DNA from: Candidatus Poribacteria bacterium
GTDB taxonomy: Bacteria; Poribacteria; WGA-4E; UBA9662
DNA: 8,140 nucleotides
Assembly (NCBI GenBank): GCA_002729015.1
Contig: PBVO01000157.1
Coordinates: 1-8,140, forward strand
Direction: 5' to 3'
Shown here piece after piece: positions 1 to 6,927 of the stretch (position 1 is its first letter; each line of letters begins with the position of its first letter). A program made the position numbers and the translations under genes. The notes beneath the pieces are model-generated. The model worked only from the letters and a program-made list of their open reading frames with translations, searched no databases and was not told the origin of the DNA.

Positions 1-2195
1 ATCCGGATGTTATTTACGTACCTGAAAATTCTGTTTTTAGACTCAACAATCGTAGTATTTCCTGGAAAGCCCCCCGTAACTCATCAATTCAACAACAGAT
101 TAAGTTGTTAGCTAATAAAGTTTACTTATTACCTTCGGGTTATAAGGTGCAGTTGGTAAAATCGGCTAATCAACCGCTTGGTTCATGGAAGTTAATTGGT
201 ACACGTGCCCAACCTTGTATGACCCATAAACCATGTACTGTTTCGGGAGGTGGAAAATCAGAGATCTCAAAATCGATTGCTGATGCAATAATCCATGCCC
301 CATTTTATGTGAGCGATTTATCGGACAGTTTGGATGCTGTTGAAAAAGTATTAAGCCACAACTACCAAAACCGATTTAAAAATCAAGACCGAAATCAGGA
401 CCAACGTTCAATATTAGATCAAGACCGTTCTCTAGGTTCGGTAATTCAGTTGTTAACACCTTCAGATTCATACACAGATCAGCATAATGCTTTTATTGAG
501 TCAATTCCGATCGAAACTAAAGAATTAGTTCTACTTTTGAAGCGACTTTACAAACCAACTTGGGGACAAGACTGGAAACAACACTTTGGTGTGACAATGA
601 TTAACGGTGTTCCAGGACATGAACTCCGTTATCAAGGAAGATTAGTTGCCACAAATTATCTTAGAGTAGGTTATGAAACTGATAAATCTTGGAGAATCTT
701 CCGTCTTCGAAAGGACTTCTCTCCAGCTCAAAAAATTCAGACGGGGGATGATATTACAGCCTCCATTTTAGTACCAAGAAATTGGTTGACTGTTGAATTC
801 GGAGAGATAGAGAACCCATCAGTCAAATTAGTTCACAATTGTGAATATAGGCTATTTCAGAGGCCTGACGATGCTATCATTGCCGGTTATGATCATCAAA
901 CCGAACATGACCTATCGCGTTCCAACAATTTTCTTGTTAATTACGAGCCAATCCCACAGGTACAAGCTGAAGAGATTATAGATGATGTCGTTCATTTTGA
1001 TGAGTTTACCGAACCAATGAAAAGATTCATTCAAAAAGTTGGTCAGAATATATCTAGCGAATCTTATTTTTGCTGTTCATCCTACCCGAGAGTTATTGCA
1101 GGCAACCCCTCAAAGAACCCACGTTACTTACAAAATCGGCCTGATCTGGATAATCCTCGTGATCAGTATGTGGCTGAGATGGGATTGCGACTTTTCCGAC
1201 ACCTAACCTTAGATGATCCCATTCACACACCAGTTGATGTGGTATGTCCAGGAAGACGAAACAATCCACCAGAAGAAAGCGTTCGCTGTTTAGCTGTCTT
1301 CAACCCAATCCATTATTTGCCACTGCCTGAAGCTTTTATTGAATTCATTTCATCCATGACTGGGAAAAGTCCTTCCACTACTGGTGCTGGAAGCGAGGGT
1401 GCTTTAACAAAAGGGCCCTTTAATGCTTTGCTTCCAATTCATGATTTAAACGCAGCACTATTGTCTTATATTATAAGTGGTTATAATCCGTTCGTTACGG
1501 CCTCAGGTTATGTAGGCCCCAATTTTCGTGTAGACCACGATATTAGTCTATTAGTCCCAGAAGTTTTTTGTCGAATGGAACGTCATGAAAGAGATCCGGA
1601 GTGGTTGATTAAAAATCGAATGCTAGAACCTGTCCCCGATTTAGTTTATCAGAACCGAACCTTGCCTAGCTCAATTCTTGGCTACCGCATCACTGACGAT
1701 TTTATTAACCGGTTTATGGCTCGTATATTTAGCCACCCATCTGTTCTATTCACCGAGTCTATGCTGAAACCTGAGCTACAAGACCTTGATGCTTTCGCTG
1801 AAGGTATTGACAATGTTATGTCAACTCATCGTCGAGTAGCTCAATACTACTTTGAAGATAAAAGTATCAAATATGCGGTTCCTCCACTAGTTGCACTACT
1901 TCATATTATGAAGGACGGCCACTACCAGAACAAAACGCTCAAGGATTCCGAAATTCGAGGTTTATTTAAACGCGAATATGTGATAGAAAGCGAATGGTAT
2001 CAAGAACGCCTTATATCACAGCAAAATCGGGATATTGTGAGAAGTCGGCGGATAGAAGCATATTTGGGAACGTTGGAATCTACCAGTGAGCTACAAGAGA
2101 AAAAGAGCCAGATAGACAAGCAGATTGAGTATTTTCAATCCGGATCATACCTTAAATCGTTGGTCGGTACAATTGGGCGAGATCCAGCCCTTTAG
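1..2195 (+). CDS. C-terminal part of a large enzyme, candidate PPi-type phosphoenolpyruvate carboxykinase (5' end outside window)
   Basis: The frame is open from position 3 through the left edge, so the TTG at 105 is internal and the gene starts outside the window; 730 residues are visible. Numbering from the TTG, a P-loop-like SGGGKSEISKS lies at residues 47-57. It is followed by RSLGSVIQLLTPS (109-121), a Gly/Ser/Thr-rich TGKSPSTTGAGSEG (419-432), SGYVGPNFRVDHD (467-479) and a charged, probably coiled-coil tail (about 635-680). From memory these resemble the pyrophosphate-dependent PEP carboxykinases (about 1,100 residues, soluble), which interconvert oxaloacetate + PPi and PEP + Pi + CO2. 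The expected length fits roughly 400 missing N-terminal residues. I could not align it, so the family call is tentative; that it is a real, intact, conserved-looking gene is much surer. There is no signal peptide or membrane segment in the visible part. It ends at TAG, 14 bp from the convergent gene's stop. Confidence 0.55.
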   Translation, partial: PDVIYVPENSVFRLNNRSISWKAPRNSSIQQQIKLLANKVYLLPSGYKVQLVKSANQPLGSWKLIGTRAQPCMTHKPCTVSGGGKSEISKSIADAIIHAPFYVSDLSDSLDAVEKVLSHNYQNRFKNQDRNQDQRSILDQDRSLGSVIQLLTPSDSYTDQHNAFIESIPIETKELVLLLKRLYKPTWGQDWKQHFGVTMINGVPGHELRYQGRLVATNYLRVGYETDKSWRIFRLRKDFSPAQKIQTGDDITASILVPRNWLTVEFGEIENPSVKLVHNCEYRLFQRPDDAIIAGYDHQTEHDLSRSNNFLVNYEPIPQVQAEEIIDDVVHFDEFTEPMKRFIQKVGQNISSESYFCCSSYPRVIAGNPSKNPRYLQNRPDLDNPRDQYVAEMGLRLFRHLTLDDPIHTPVDVVCPGRRNNPPEESVRCLAVFNPIHYLPLPEAFIEFISSMTGKSPSTTGAGSEGALTKGPFNALLPIHDLNAALLSYIISGYNPFVTASGYVGPNFRVDHDISLLVPEVFCRMERHERDPEWLIKNRMLEPVPDLVYQNRTLPSSILGYRITDDFINRFMARIFSHPSVLFTESMLKPELQDLDAFAEGIDNVMSTHRRVAQYYFEDKSIKYAVPPLVALLHIMKDGHYQNKTLKDSEIRGLFKREYVIESEWYQERLISQQNRDIVRSRRIEAYLGTLESTSELQEKKSQIDKQIEYFQSGSYLKSLVGTIGRDPAL

Positions 2196-2209
2196 AAAGA
2201 GTTAATCAC

Positions 2210-2836
2210 CTACTTCTTTAGGCTAGCCCAAGTGTTTGCTAAAAGTCGAAGAGGCTTGACAGCCGTAATGGCGTCTAAAAAAAGGAATGTGTTCTGGATA
2301 GAAACAAAATCACTAACCGGTGTGGTGACAGGGATACTAGTACCAGTTAGCATATATCCTTTCCCTTCATCAACAGCAATCACTTGAAAAAACTTAACTT
2401 GCGTTCCATCGCTAGCACTACCAGTGTAAATTAGTCGGTATGCTGGCCGCCCCCCTAATTCAACCAAATCGATAATAAGGTTATTTAAATTCCTAATTCC
2501 GACCTGGAGCGCTAATAAACTGATATCTAGATAATTATTTAGAGTTACTTTTCTGGAAGAGAGTTTCTCGGCTTCGACACTGAGATTGGCTATAATACCT
2601 CTATTGGCCAAAGTTTTATCATCTGTTGACATCATAAATAAAAGTTTTGGTATATTATCTTGTAATCGCCAATGAGATAAACTCACTGGTAGACTAATCC
2701 GAAAATTAAAATCGGTGTTAGTGTAAGTATTACCCTGAATTCCAGTTTTATGTTGTGCTAATGACGAATTAACACTACTCATCATCAGAATAGCGGCCAT
2801 CAAAGATATAAATCGAAAGTTGTGGTTAATCAACAT
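2210..2836 (-). CDS. Small exported protein, possible PsbP/DcrB-like fold
   Basis: This is a 208-residue protein with a Sec signal peptide: a short N-terminus with Arg8, a hydrophobic run at about 9-19, and a probable signal peptidase I cut after Ala27 (SLA|Q). The mature part begins with FNFRISLP (43-50), followed by strands, a helix around 98-118, and an L-x-G-R-P-A-Y-R-L-type strand (127-135). Then come FFQVIAVDEGKGYMLTGTS (149-167) and a final helix with VSDFVSIQNTFLF. That order resembles Mog1/PsbP/DcrB-type alpha-beta domains, in which bacterial members are periplasmic or lipid-anchored proteins of unclear role. No lipobox cysteine is present. I chose the ATG at 2836 over the GTG at 2842 because GGAG (2842-2845) is spaced 5 nt from it, while the GTG overlaps that site. 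It lies 61 bp downstream of the oxidoreductase gene on the same strand and may be co-transcribed. The function is unknown; the fold is inferred by eye. Confidence 0.75.
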   Translation of the reverse strand: MLINHNFRFISLMAAILMMSSVNSSLAQHKTGIQGNTYTNTDFNFRISLPVSLSHWRLQDNIPKLLFMMSTDDKTLANRGIIANLSVEAEKLSSRKVTLNNYLDISLLALQVGIRNLNNLIIDLVELGGRPAYRLIYTGSASDGTQVKFFQVIAVDEGKGYMLTGTSIPVTTPVSDFVSIQNTFLFLDAITAVKPLRLLANTWASLKK

Positions 2837-2849
2837 CCTCACTCCACCA

Positions 2850-2880
2850 GCTTAGATTTTCCGTTTTTTTTCGGTTAAGC
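2850..2880 (-). repeat. Imperfect inverted repeat in the leader of the exported-protein gene
   Basis: Outer arms GCTTA (2850-2854) and TAAGC (2876-2880) enclose inner arms CCG (2861-2863) and CGG (2872-2874), with an eight-T loop between them. It lies between the oxidoreductase stop and the next gene's ribosome binding site. On the minus strand the loop is A-rich and no U-tract follows, so it is not a standard intrinsic terminator. It could be a weak leader structure or chance. Confidence 0.3.
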
Positions 2881-2897
2881 CGCAATAAATTCAGTTG

Positions 2898-3959
2898 TTA
2901 TTGGTCAATTCGAACTTCTTTCCCAGCTGATTGACTTTGATAGATACCGTCCAGAATGGACATAACTTGTTTTGACTGTTCTGGAGGAACTGGTGAGGGA
3001 GCACCATCAACAATTGCTTGAGCAAATTCAATACATTCTTGAGCGTGTGCTTCTAAAGTTTCTGGGAAGTTTTTTAATTCTTTTTCTTCGAAAGACTTAT
3101 TTTCCTTATCATCCCATAAAAACTCACACTTTGGCCAGTGGCAACCTGCTTTAGTGCCATAAAGCCACATTTGCATATCTTCACCAGTAGTACGATGATG
3201 CATAAGCCAACTGACTTCCAAAACTAGGGTTGCTCCATTTTCAAATCGAACAAAAGCTGCAGCATAATCTTCCACGTCAAATTCTTTTGGAATCTCACTA
3301 TGTCCCCAACCAGTAAATGATCCATCTTGTTTGGCAAGCGGTGCCGCGGCTACACCACTGACCGCCACTGGATTAGGATTACCCATAAACCATAAGGTTA
3401 GATCAAGAATATGTACACCGATGTCTATACAAGGTCCCCCACCACTGTTTTTTTTCAAAATGAATCCCGAACCGGTTGGTATTGCCCAGCGACGAATCAT
3501 CCAGCTTCGAGCATGATAAATATCTCCAAGTGTGCCCTGATCAATTTCGGCCTTCATGGCTTTGGAATTACCCTGAAAGCGAAAGTGCTGTGCCGTCATT
3601 AGCAATTTCCCCGACTTATTACGAGCGTCAATCATTTTTTGGATATCCGATGGCTTTGGCGCCAACGGTTTTTCACAAATAACATGCTTGCCAGCTTCTA
3701 ATGCTGCAATAGACAAAGGCGCATGATACATATTTGGCACACAAACATCAATTATATCAATGTCAGGGTCATTGAATAAATCTGAGGGGTCATTAGTCAA
3801 TTTTTTGACATCATGCTCTTTCCCCCAATCTGGAAGAATATCTTCGCGCAAATCGCAACCAGCAACAATCTCAGCGTGCGGGGATGCTTTCCAACCAGGT
3901 AAGTGAGTATTTGAAATTCCACCAACACCAATAATACCAACTTTCAAGATCTTCGACAT
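2898..3959 (-). CDS. Gfo/Idh/MocA-family NAD(P)-dependent oxidoreductase
   Basis: This is a 353-residue cytoplasmic dehydrogenase of normal length for the family, whose members oxidise or reduce sugars, inositols and related polyols. The N-terminal Rossmann domain (about 5-125) has the dinucleotide motif GIIGVGGIS (8-16). The sequence ICEKPLA (94-100) carries the family's conserved E-K-P with catalytic-type Lys97. The C-terminal alpha/beta domain holds GGGPCIDIGVHILD (173-186), whose Asp179 and His183 are the usual active-site pair. The substrate cannot be read from sequence. ATG at 3959 is supported by GGAGAG (3968-3973) 8 nt upstream and by a strong promoter at 4011-4039. The adjacent downstream gene is the small exported protein, and the divergent neighbour is a DUF58 protein; neither points to a sugar operon. 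An A8 run in the coding strand (3448-3455) lies just before the active-site block but does not break the frame. Confidence 0.93.
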   Translation of the reverse strand: MSKILKVGIIGVGGISNTHLPGWKASPHAEIVAGCDLREDILPDWGKEHDVKKLTNDPSDLFNDPDIDIIDVCVPNMYHAPLSIAALEAGKHVICEKPLAPKPSDIQKMIDARNKSGKLLMTAQHFRFQGNSKAMKAEIDQGTLGDIYHARSWMIRRWAIPTGSGFILKKNSGGGPCIDIGVHILDLTLWFMGNPNPVAVSGVAAAPLAKQDGSFTGWGHSEIPKEFDVEDYAAAFVRFENGATLVLEVSWLMHHRTTGEDMQMWLYGTKAGCHWPKCEFLWDDKENKSFEEKELKNFPETLEAHAQECIEFAQAIVDGAPSPVPPEQSKQVMSILDGIYQSQSAGKEVRIDQ

Positions 3960-4010
3960 TTTTTTAACTCTCCGACTTTCTATACACCAATTAATCCTTA
4001 CAGAGGCTAG

Positions 4011-4039
4011 ATTATGCCTATTTACTTAGCAAATGTCAA
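4011..4039 (-). promoter_or_regulatory. Sigma-70-type promoter for the oxidoreductase gene
   Basis: On the minus strand, a perfect -35 TTGACA (4034-4039) is separated by 17 bp from a -10 CATAAT (4011-4016, 5 of 6 matches to TATAAT). The predicted transcription start is near 4004, giving a leader of about 45 nt that contains the GGAGAG ribosome binding site. Spacing and match are close to ideal; no operator is obvious. Confidence 0.65.
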
Positions 4040-4069
4040 AGTATAAGGCCAACCGAATCGGCTTCTGTC

Positions 4070-4098
4070 TTGCTAGATTGTGTACCATTTGATATTAT
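4070..4098 (+). promoter_or_regulatory. Possible promoter for the DUF58 gene
   Basis: TTGCTA (4070-4075, 4 of 6) lies 17 bp before TATTAT (4093-4098, 5 of 6). Transcription would start near 4105, about 13 nt before the ATG at 4118. This agrees with the ATG, rather than the upstream in-frame TTG at 4070, being the real start. The match is moderate and unproven. Confidence 0.35.
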
Positions 4099-4117
4099 CC
4101 AATCTGTGGCCGACTAC

Positions 4118-4990
4118 ATGACAGATAAAACTCAAGAAATTCTCAAAAAAATTCAGCGTATCGAAGTTCTTACTCGCCGATTAGTCAATAATATCTTTGC
4201 CGGCGAATATCAGAGTACTTTTCGAGGTCAAGGTATGGAATTTGATGAAGTACGTGAATATCAGCCAGGAGATGAAATTCGAGCTATAGATTGGAATGTA
4301 ACTGCTCGTATAGGACAACCATTTGTCAAAACCTTTGTCGAAGAAAGAGAATTAGTGATGATGCTGCTAGTTGATGTTAGCAGATCCAATGACTTTGGTA
4401 CAAGACAACAAATTAAAGCAGAAATTATAGCAGAAGTTGCTGCTCTGATGGCATTTTCCGCTATTAAAAATAATGATAAGGTTGGGCTAATTAACTTCAC
4501 TGATCAGATCGAGATTTTTGTTCCACCTCGCAAAGGTAAAAAGCATGTGTTGCGATTGATTCATCATATTTTGCAGGCTAAACCAAATGGAAAAGCAACC
4601 GATATCAGTTTAGCTTTAGAATATCTCAGTCGTGTACAAAAAAGGCGGAGTGTAGTTTTCCTAATTTCTGATTTCCAAGATAAAAAATATGAAACATGGC
4701 TACAGGTCATCAACCAAAAGCATGACCTCATCGCGATTGTGGTCACCGACCCTGCTGAACTATTTTTGCCTAATGTAGGACTGATAGAATTAGAAGATGC
4801 TGAGACCAACTCGACCTTATTACTGGACACAAGTAATACTAAGACACGGAATGCTTATAAAGAACTAGGACAAAAGAAATCCGAAGAGCGACAGTTACTT
4901 CTTAATTCGAACAAAATTGACCAAATTGAAATCCGAACGGATCAATCTTATGTCTTTCCTTTACTAAATTTCTTTCAGAATCGACGTTAA
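4118..4990 (+). CDS. DUF58 family protein with von Willebrand A-like domain
   Basis: This is a 290-residue protein. The N-terminal helix RIEVLTRRLVNNIFAGEY (14-31) leads into the diagnostic DUF58 block FRGQGMEFDEVREYQPGDE (35-53) and then RAIDWNVTAR (55-64). A VWA-like domain follows, with a metal-binding MIDAS pattern D-x-S-x-S (Asp86, Ser88, Ser90), Thr161/Asp162 and LISDF (183-187). No membrane segment is seen, so it is probably cytoplasmic or membrane-peripheral. Family members usually work with a MoxR AAA+ ATPase and Bat membrane proteins, in metal insertion, stress or envelope functions. No such partner lies next to it here. I chose ATG 4118 over the in-frame TTG at 4070 because related proteins begin just before the RIE-TRRL helix and a possible -10 lies inside the extension. 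No clear Shine-Dalgarno precedes the ATG. Its stop is 1 bp from the convergent ComM gene's stop. Confidence 0.92.
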   Translation: MTDKTQEILKKIQRIEVLTRRLVNNIFAGEYQSTFRGQGMEFDEVREYQPGDEIRAIDWNVTARIGQPFVKTFVEERELVMMLLVDVSRSNDFGTRQQIKAEIIAEVAALMAFSAIKNNDKVGLINFTDQIEIFVPPRKGKKHVLRLIHHILQAKPNGKATDISLALEYLSRVQKRRSVVFLISDFQDKKYETWLQVINQKHDLIAIVVTDPAELFLPNVGLIELEDAETNSTLLLDTSNTKTRNAYKELGQKKSEERQLLLNSNKIDQIEIRTDQSYVFPLLNFFQNRR

Positions 4991-4991
4991 T

Positions 4992-6524
4992 TTACTGCCA
5001 ATAATTACGATCTAAACTTCGGTATTGAATGGCTTCCGAAACATGGACTGGCCGAATATTTGGACTGTAGTCCAAGTCTGCAATGGTACGAGAAACTTTC
5101 AAGATACGATCATATGCACGCGCACTCAACCCTAATTGATCCAGCGCTACTCGCAATAAATCCTGAGCATTCTCCGTGACCTGACAATATTGTCTAATTT
5201 CTTTCGGACGCATACTGGCATTAGAATGAATGTTGGCCTCAGTAAATCGATCTACCTGAATCGACCGGGCGGCCTGTACACGTTGTCGAATTTCCACTGA
5301 TGGTTCCCCAATGGTACTATCTGCTAAATCTTGGTATTTGACTGCTGGGACCTCAATTTGAATATCGATACGGTCTAATAATGGCCCCGAGATTTTCGAA
5401 ACATAACGCTTTATTTGTTCAGAATTACACTGGCAGTTACGGCTGGTATCTCCAAAAAAACCGCAGGGGCAAGGATTCATAGCTGCTACTAGCATAAAAT
5501 TAGAGGGGTAAGTTAAGGCTGCGCTGGCACGAGAAATTGTCACTTCGCCATCTTCCAACGGCTGTCTCATTACTTCTAGTACATTCTTCCGGAACTCGGG
5601 GAGTTCATCTAAGAATAGAACACCATGGTGAGACAGGCTAACTTCGCCAGGTTTGGGAATTCTACCACCACCAATCAAACCTGCATCGGAAATAGTATGA
5701 TGTGGGGATCGAAAGGGTCTGGTGGCAATTAAAGGCATTCGATCATTGATCAGACCTAAAATACTATGAATTTTAGTAGTTTCCAAAGACTCACTCATAC
5801 TCATATCAGGAAGAACTGTTGGGACTCTTTTTGCAATCATCGTTTTCCCAGAACCAGGAGGACCAATCATAATAATGTTATGCCCCCCCGCTGCAGCAAC
5901 CTCTATCGCACGCTTTGCGTGCTCCTGCCCTTTAACATCCGCGAAGTCGATAGTATACTGCGACTGCTTTTTCAATTCTGCTTGGCTATTATAGGAAAAT
6001 GGAGGAATAGTAGATTTACCATTGAGAAAGTGAACAACTTGCTGCAGATTCTCAACTGGATAAATGTCAATACCATCTACCATAGCAACTTCTTTAGCAT
6101 TTTCTTGAGGTAATAGGAAACTCGTCAATTGATTAGACTTGGCACTTAGAGCAATAGGTAGACTACCGTTGACAGGACGAATACGACCATCAAGAGCCAA
6201 TTCACCAACCGTTATTACACCATTTAAATTGCCAGCATCAATCTGGCCTGTAGCAGCTAAAATACCCAACGCAATAGGTAAATCAAAGGCCGATCCCTCT
6301 TTTCGAATATCAGCCGGAGCCAAATTAATGGTAATACGACTGGATGGAAAATGAAGGTCAGAGTTTTTGATAGCCGCAGTGACTCTGTCTTTGCTCTCTT
6401 TAATAGCACTATCAGGAAGACCCACTGTATTATAAGCAGACGATCCATCAGAAATATCAGTTTCAACTTGAACTAGATAAGCATCCACACCTAACAAAGT
6501 ACTACTCAAAACATGTGCTAACAA
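4992..6524 (-). CDS. comM: ComM/YifB family AAA+ ATPase (Mg-chelatase-like)
   Basis: This is a 510-residue protein, the usual length for YifB/ComM. The N-terminal ribosomal-S5-like/ChlI-like domain spans about 1-165, with VGLPDSAIKESKDRV (34-48) and INLAPADIRKEG (66-77). The AAA+ core has Walker A GPPGSGKT (221-228), the family block RPFRSPHHTISDAGLIGGG (269-287) and Walker B GVLFLDELPEF (301-311). It also has sensor-1 region AAMNPCPCG (347-355), a Cys cluster (352, 354, 364, 366) and LLDRID (382-387) with a likely arginine finger. The C-terminal Mg-chelatase-C domain includes LSARAYDRILKVSRTIADL (466-484). ComM is a hexameric helicase that aids branch migration when transforming DNA is integrated; no other competence gene is in view. 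I chose the TTG at 6524, which gives the family-typical MLAHVLSSTLLGVDAYLV start, with GGGGGA (6533-6538) 8 nt upstream. An upstream GTG at 6557 would fall almost on the predicted transcription start. All ATPase residues are intact. Confidence 0.95.
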   Translation of the reverse strand: MLAHVLSSTLLGVDAYLVQVETDISDGSSAYNTVGLPDSAIKESKDRVTAAIKNSDLHFPSSRITINLAPADIRKEGSAFDLPIALGILAATGQIDAGNLNGVITVGELALDGRIRPVNGSLPIALSAKSNQLTSFLLPQENAKEVAMVDGIDIYPVENLQQVVHFLNGKSTIPPFSYNSQAELKKQSQYTIDFADVKGQEHAKRAIEVAAAGGHNIIMIGPPGSGKTMIAKRVPTVLPDMSMSESLETTKIHSILGLINDRMPLIATRPFRSPHHTISDAGLIGGGRIPKPGEVSLSHHGVLFLDELPEFRKNVLEVMRQPLEDGEVTISRASAALTYPSNFMLVAAMNPCPCGFFGDTSRNCQCNSEQIKRYVSKISGPLLDRIDIQIEVPAVKYQDLADSTIGEPSVEIRQRVQAARSIQVDRFTEANIHSNASMRPKEIRQYCQVTENAQDLLRVALDQLGLSARAYDRILKVSRTIADLDYSPNIRPVHVSEAIQYRSLDRNYWQ

Positions 6525-6565
6525 ATCCGACTTCCCCCAATATAATAAGACCAACACAAAAAGTG

Positions 6566-6594
6566 GTTATATCATTTTCGGACTAAATTGACAA
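6566..6594 (-). promoter_or_regulatory. Sigma-70-type promoter for comM
   Basis: On the minus strand, TTGTCA (6589-6594, 5 of 6) and TATAAC (6566-6571, 5 of 6) are separated by 17 bp. The predicted transcription start is near 6559, giving a leader of about 35 nt to the TTG at 6524 that includes the G-rich ribosome binding site. This supports the TTG start over the GTG at 6557. Confidence 0.55.
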
Positions 6595-6596
6595 AT

Positions 6597-6927
6597 TAAA
6601 CCTTGTTCTCTAAACCACGAACATCATCAATTTCTTTTCGTGCGACAATATCCACTGACGATAATAATTAATTCTACTGATGGTGCACAACGAATGATTT
6701 TACTGCTGATTTTAGGTGTCGAACTTTCCAGATAAAGATTAACCGCCCACGGTAGAGAACTGAGTATCTCTTGATAATTTGACGAACTAAGATTTTGAGT
6801 TATCAAAGTAACATACTGATCAGATCGAAAAAAACTTGATTGACTGATGATGTGGGATGAGCCTACCACTCAATACATTCTCAACTGAAAGATTAATACC
6901 AATTTTAAAATCATTTCGGGTTCGATC
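6597..6927 (-). pseudogene. Possible frameshifted remnant of an unidentified small gene
   Basis: Three overlapping minus-strand frames can be joined into one reading of about 110 residues. The first runs from 6927 (RNDFKIGINLSVENVLSG) to a seven-T run at 6828-6834. Dropping one T continues into the frame containing SLPWAVNLYLESSTPKISS and CAPSVELIII, which is open alone from a GTG at 6869 to a stop at 6627. A second shift near 6660-6670 leads to VDIVARKEIDDVRGLENKV, ending at TAA just before the comM promoter. I recognise no family, and no good start or ribosome binding site is seen. It may be a decayed gene, a sequencing or assembly homopolymer error, or chance. Confidence 0.2.

Noticed and set aside
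3448..3455. A8 coding-strand run in the oxidoreductase as programmed slippage
   Set aside because: The full-length frame is intact and conserved on both sides, so no frameshift is needed or implied.
2972..3682. Four short plus-strand open frames over the oxidoreductase gene
   Set aside because: All are antisense to conserved dehydrogenase motifs and show no domain features of their own.
4261..4830. Two minus-strand open frames of 79 and 88 residues over the DUF58 gene
   Set aside because: They are opposite-strand shadows of the conserved DUF58/VWA coding sequence.
5766..6113. 115-residue plus-strand open frame antisense to comM
   Set aside because: It lies wholly inside the well-supported ComM coding region, is rich in His/Arg/Ser of shadow-frame type and has no recognisable domain or ribosome binding site.
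6627..6869. 80-residue minus-strand open frame taken as an intact gene
   Set aside because: It follows a stop immediately, has no ribosome binding site before its GTG, and its neighbours in other frames read as plausible continuations; treated as part of a possible remnant instead.
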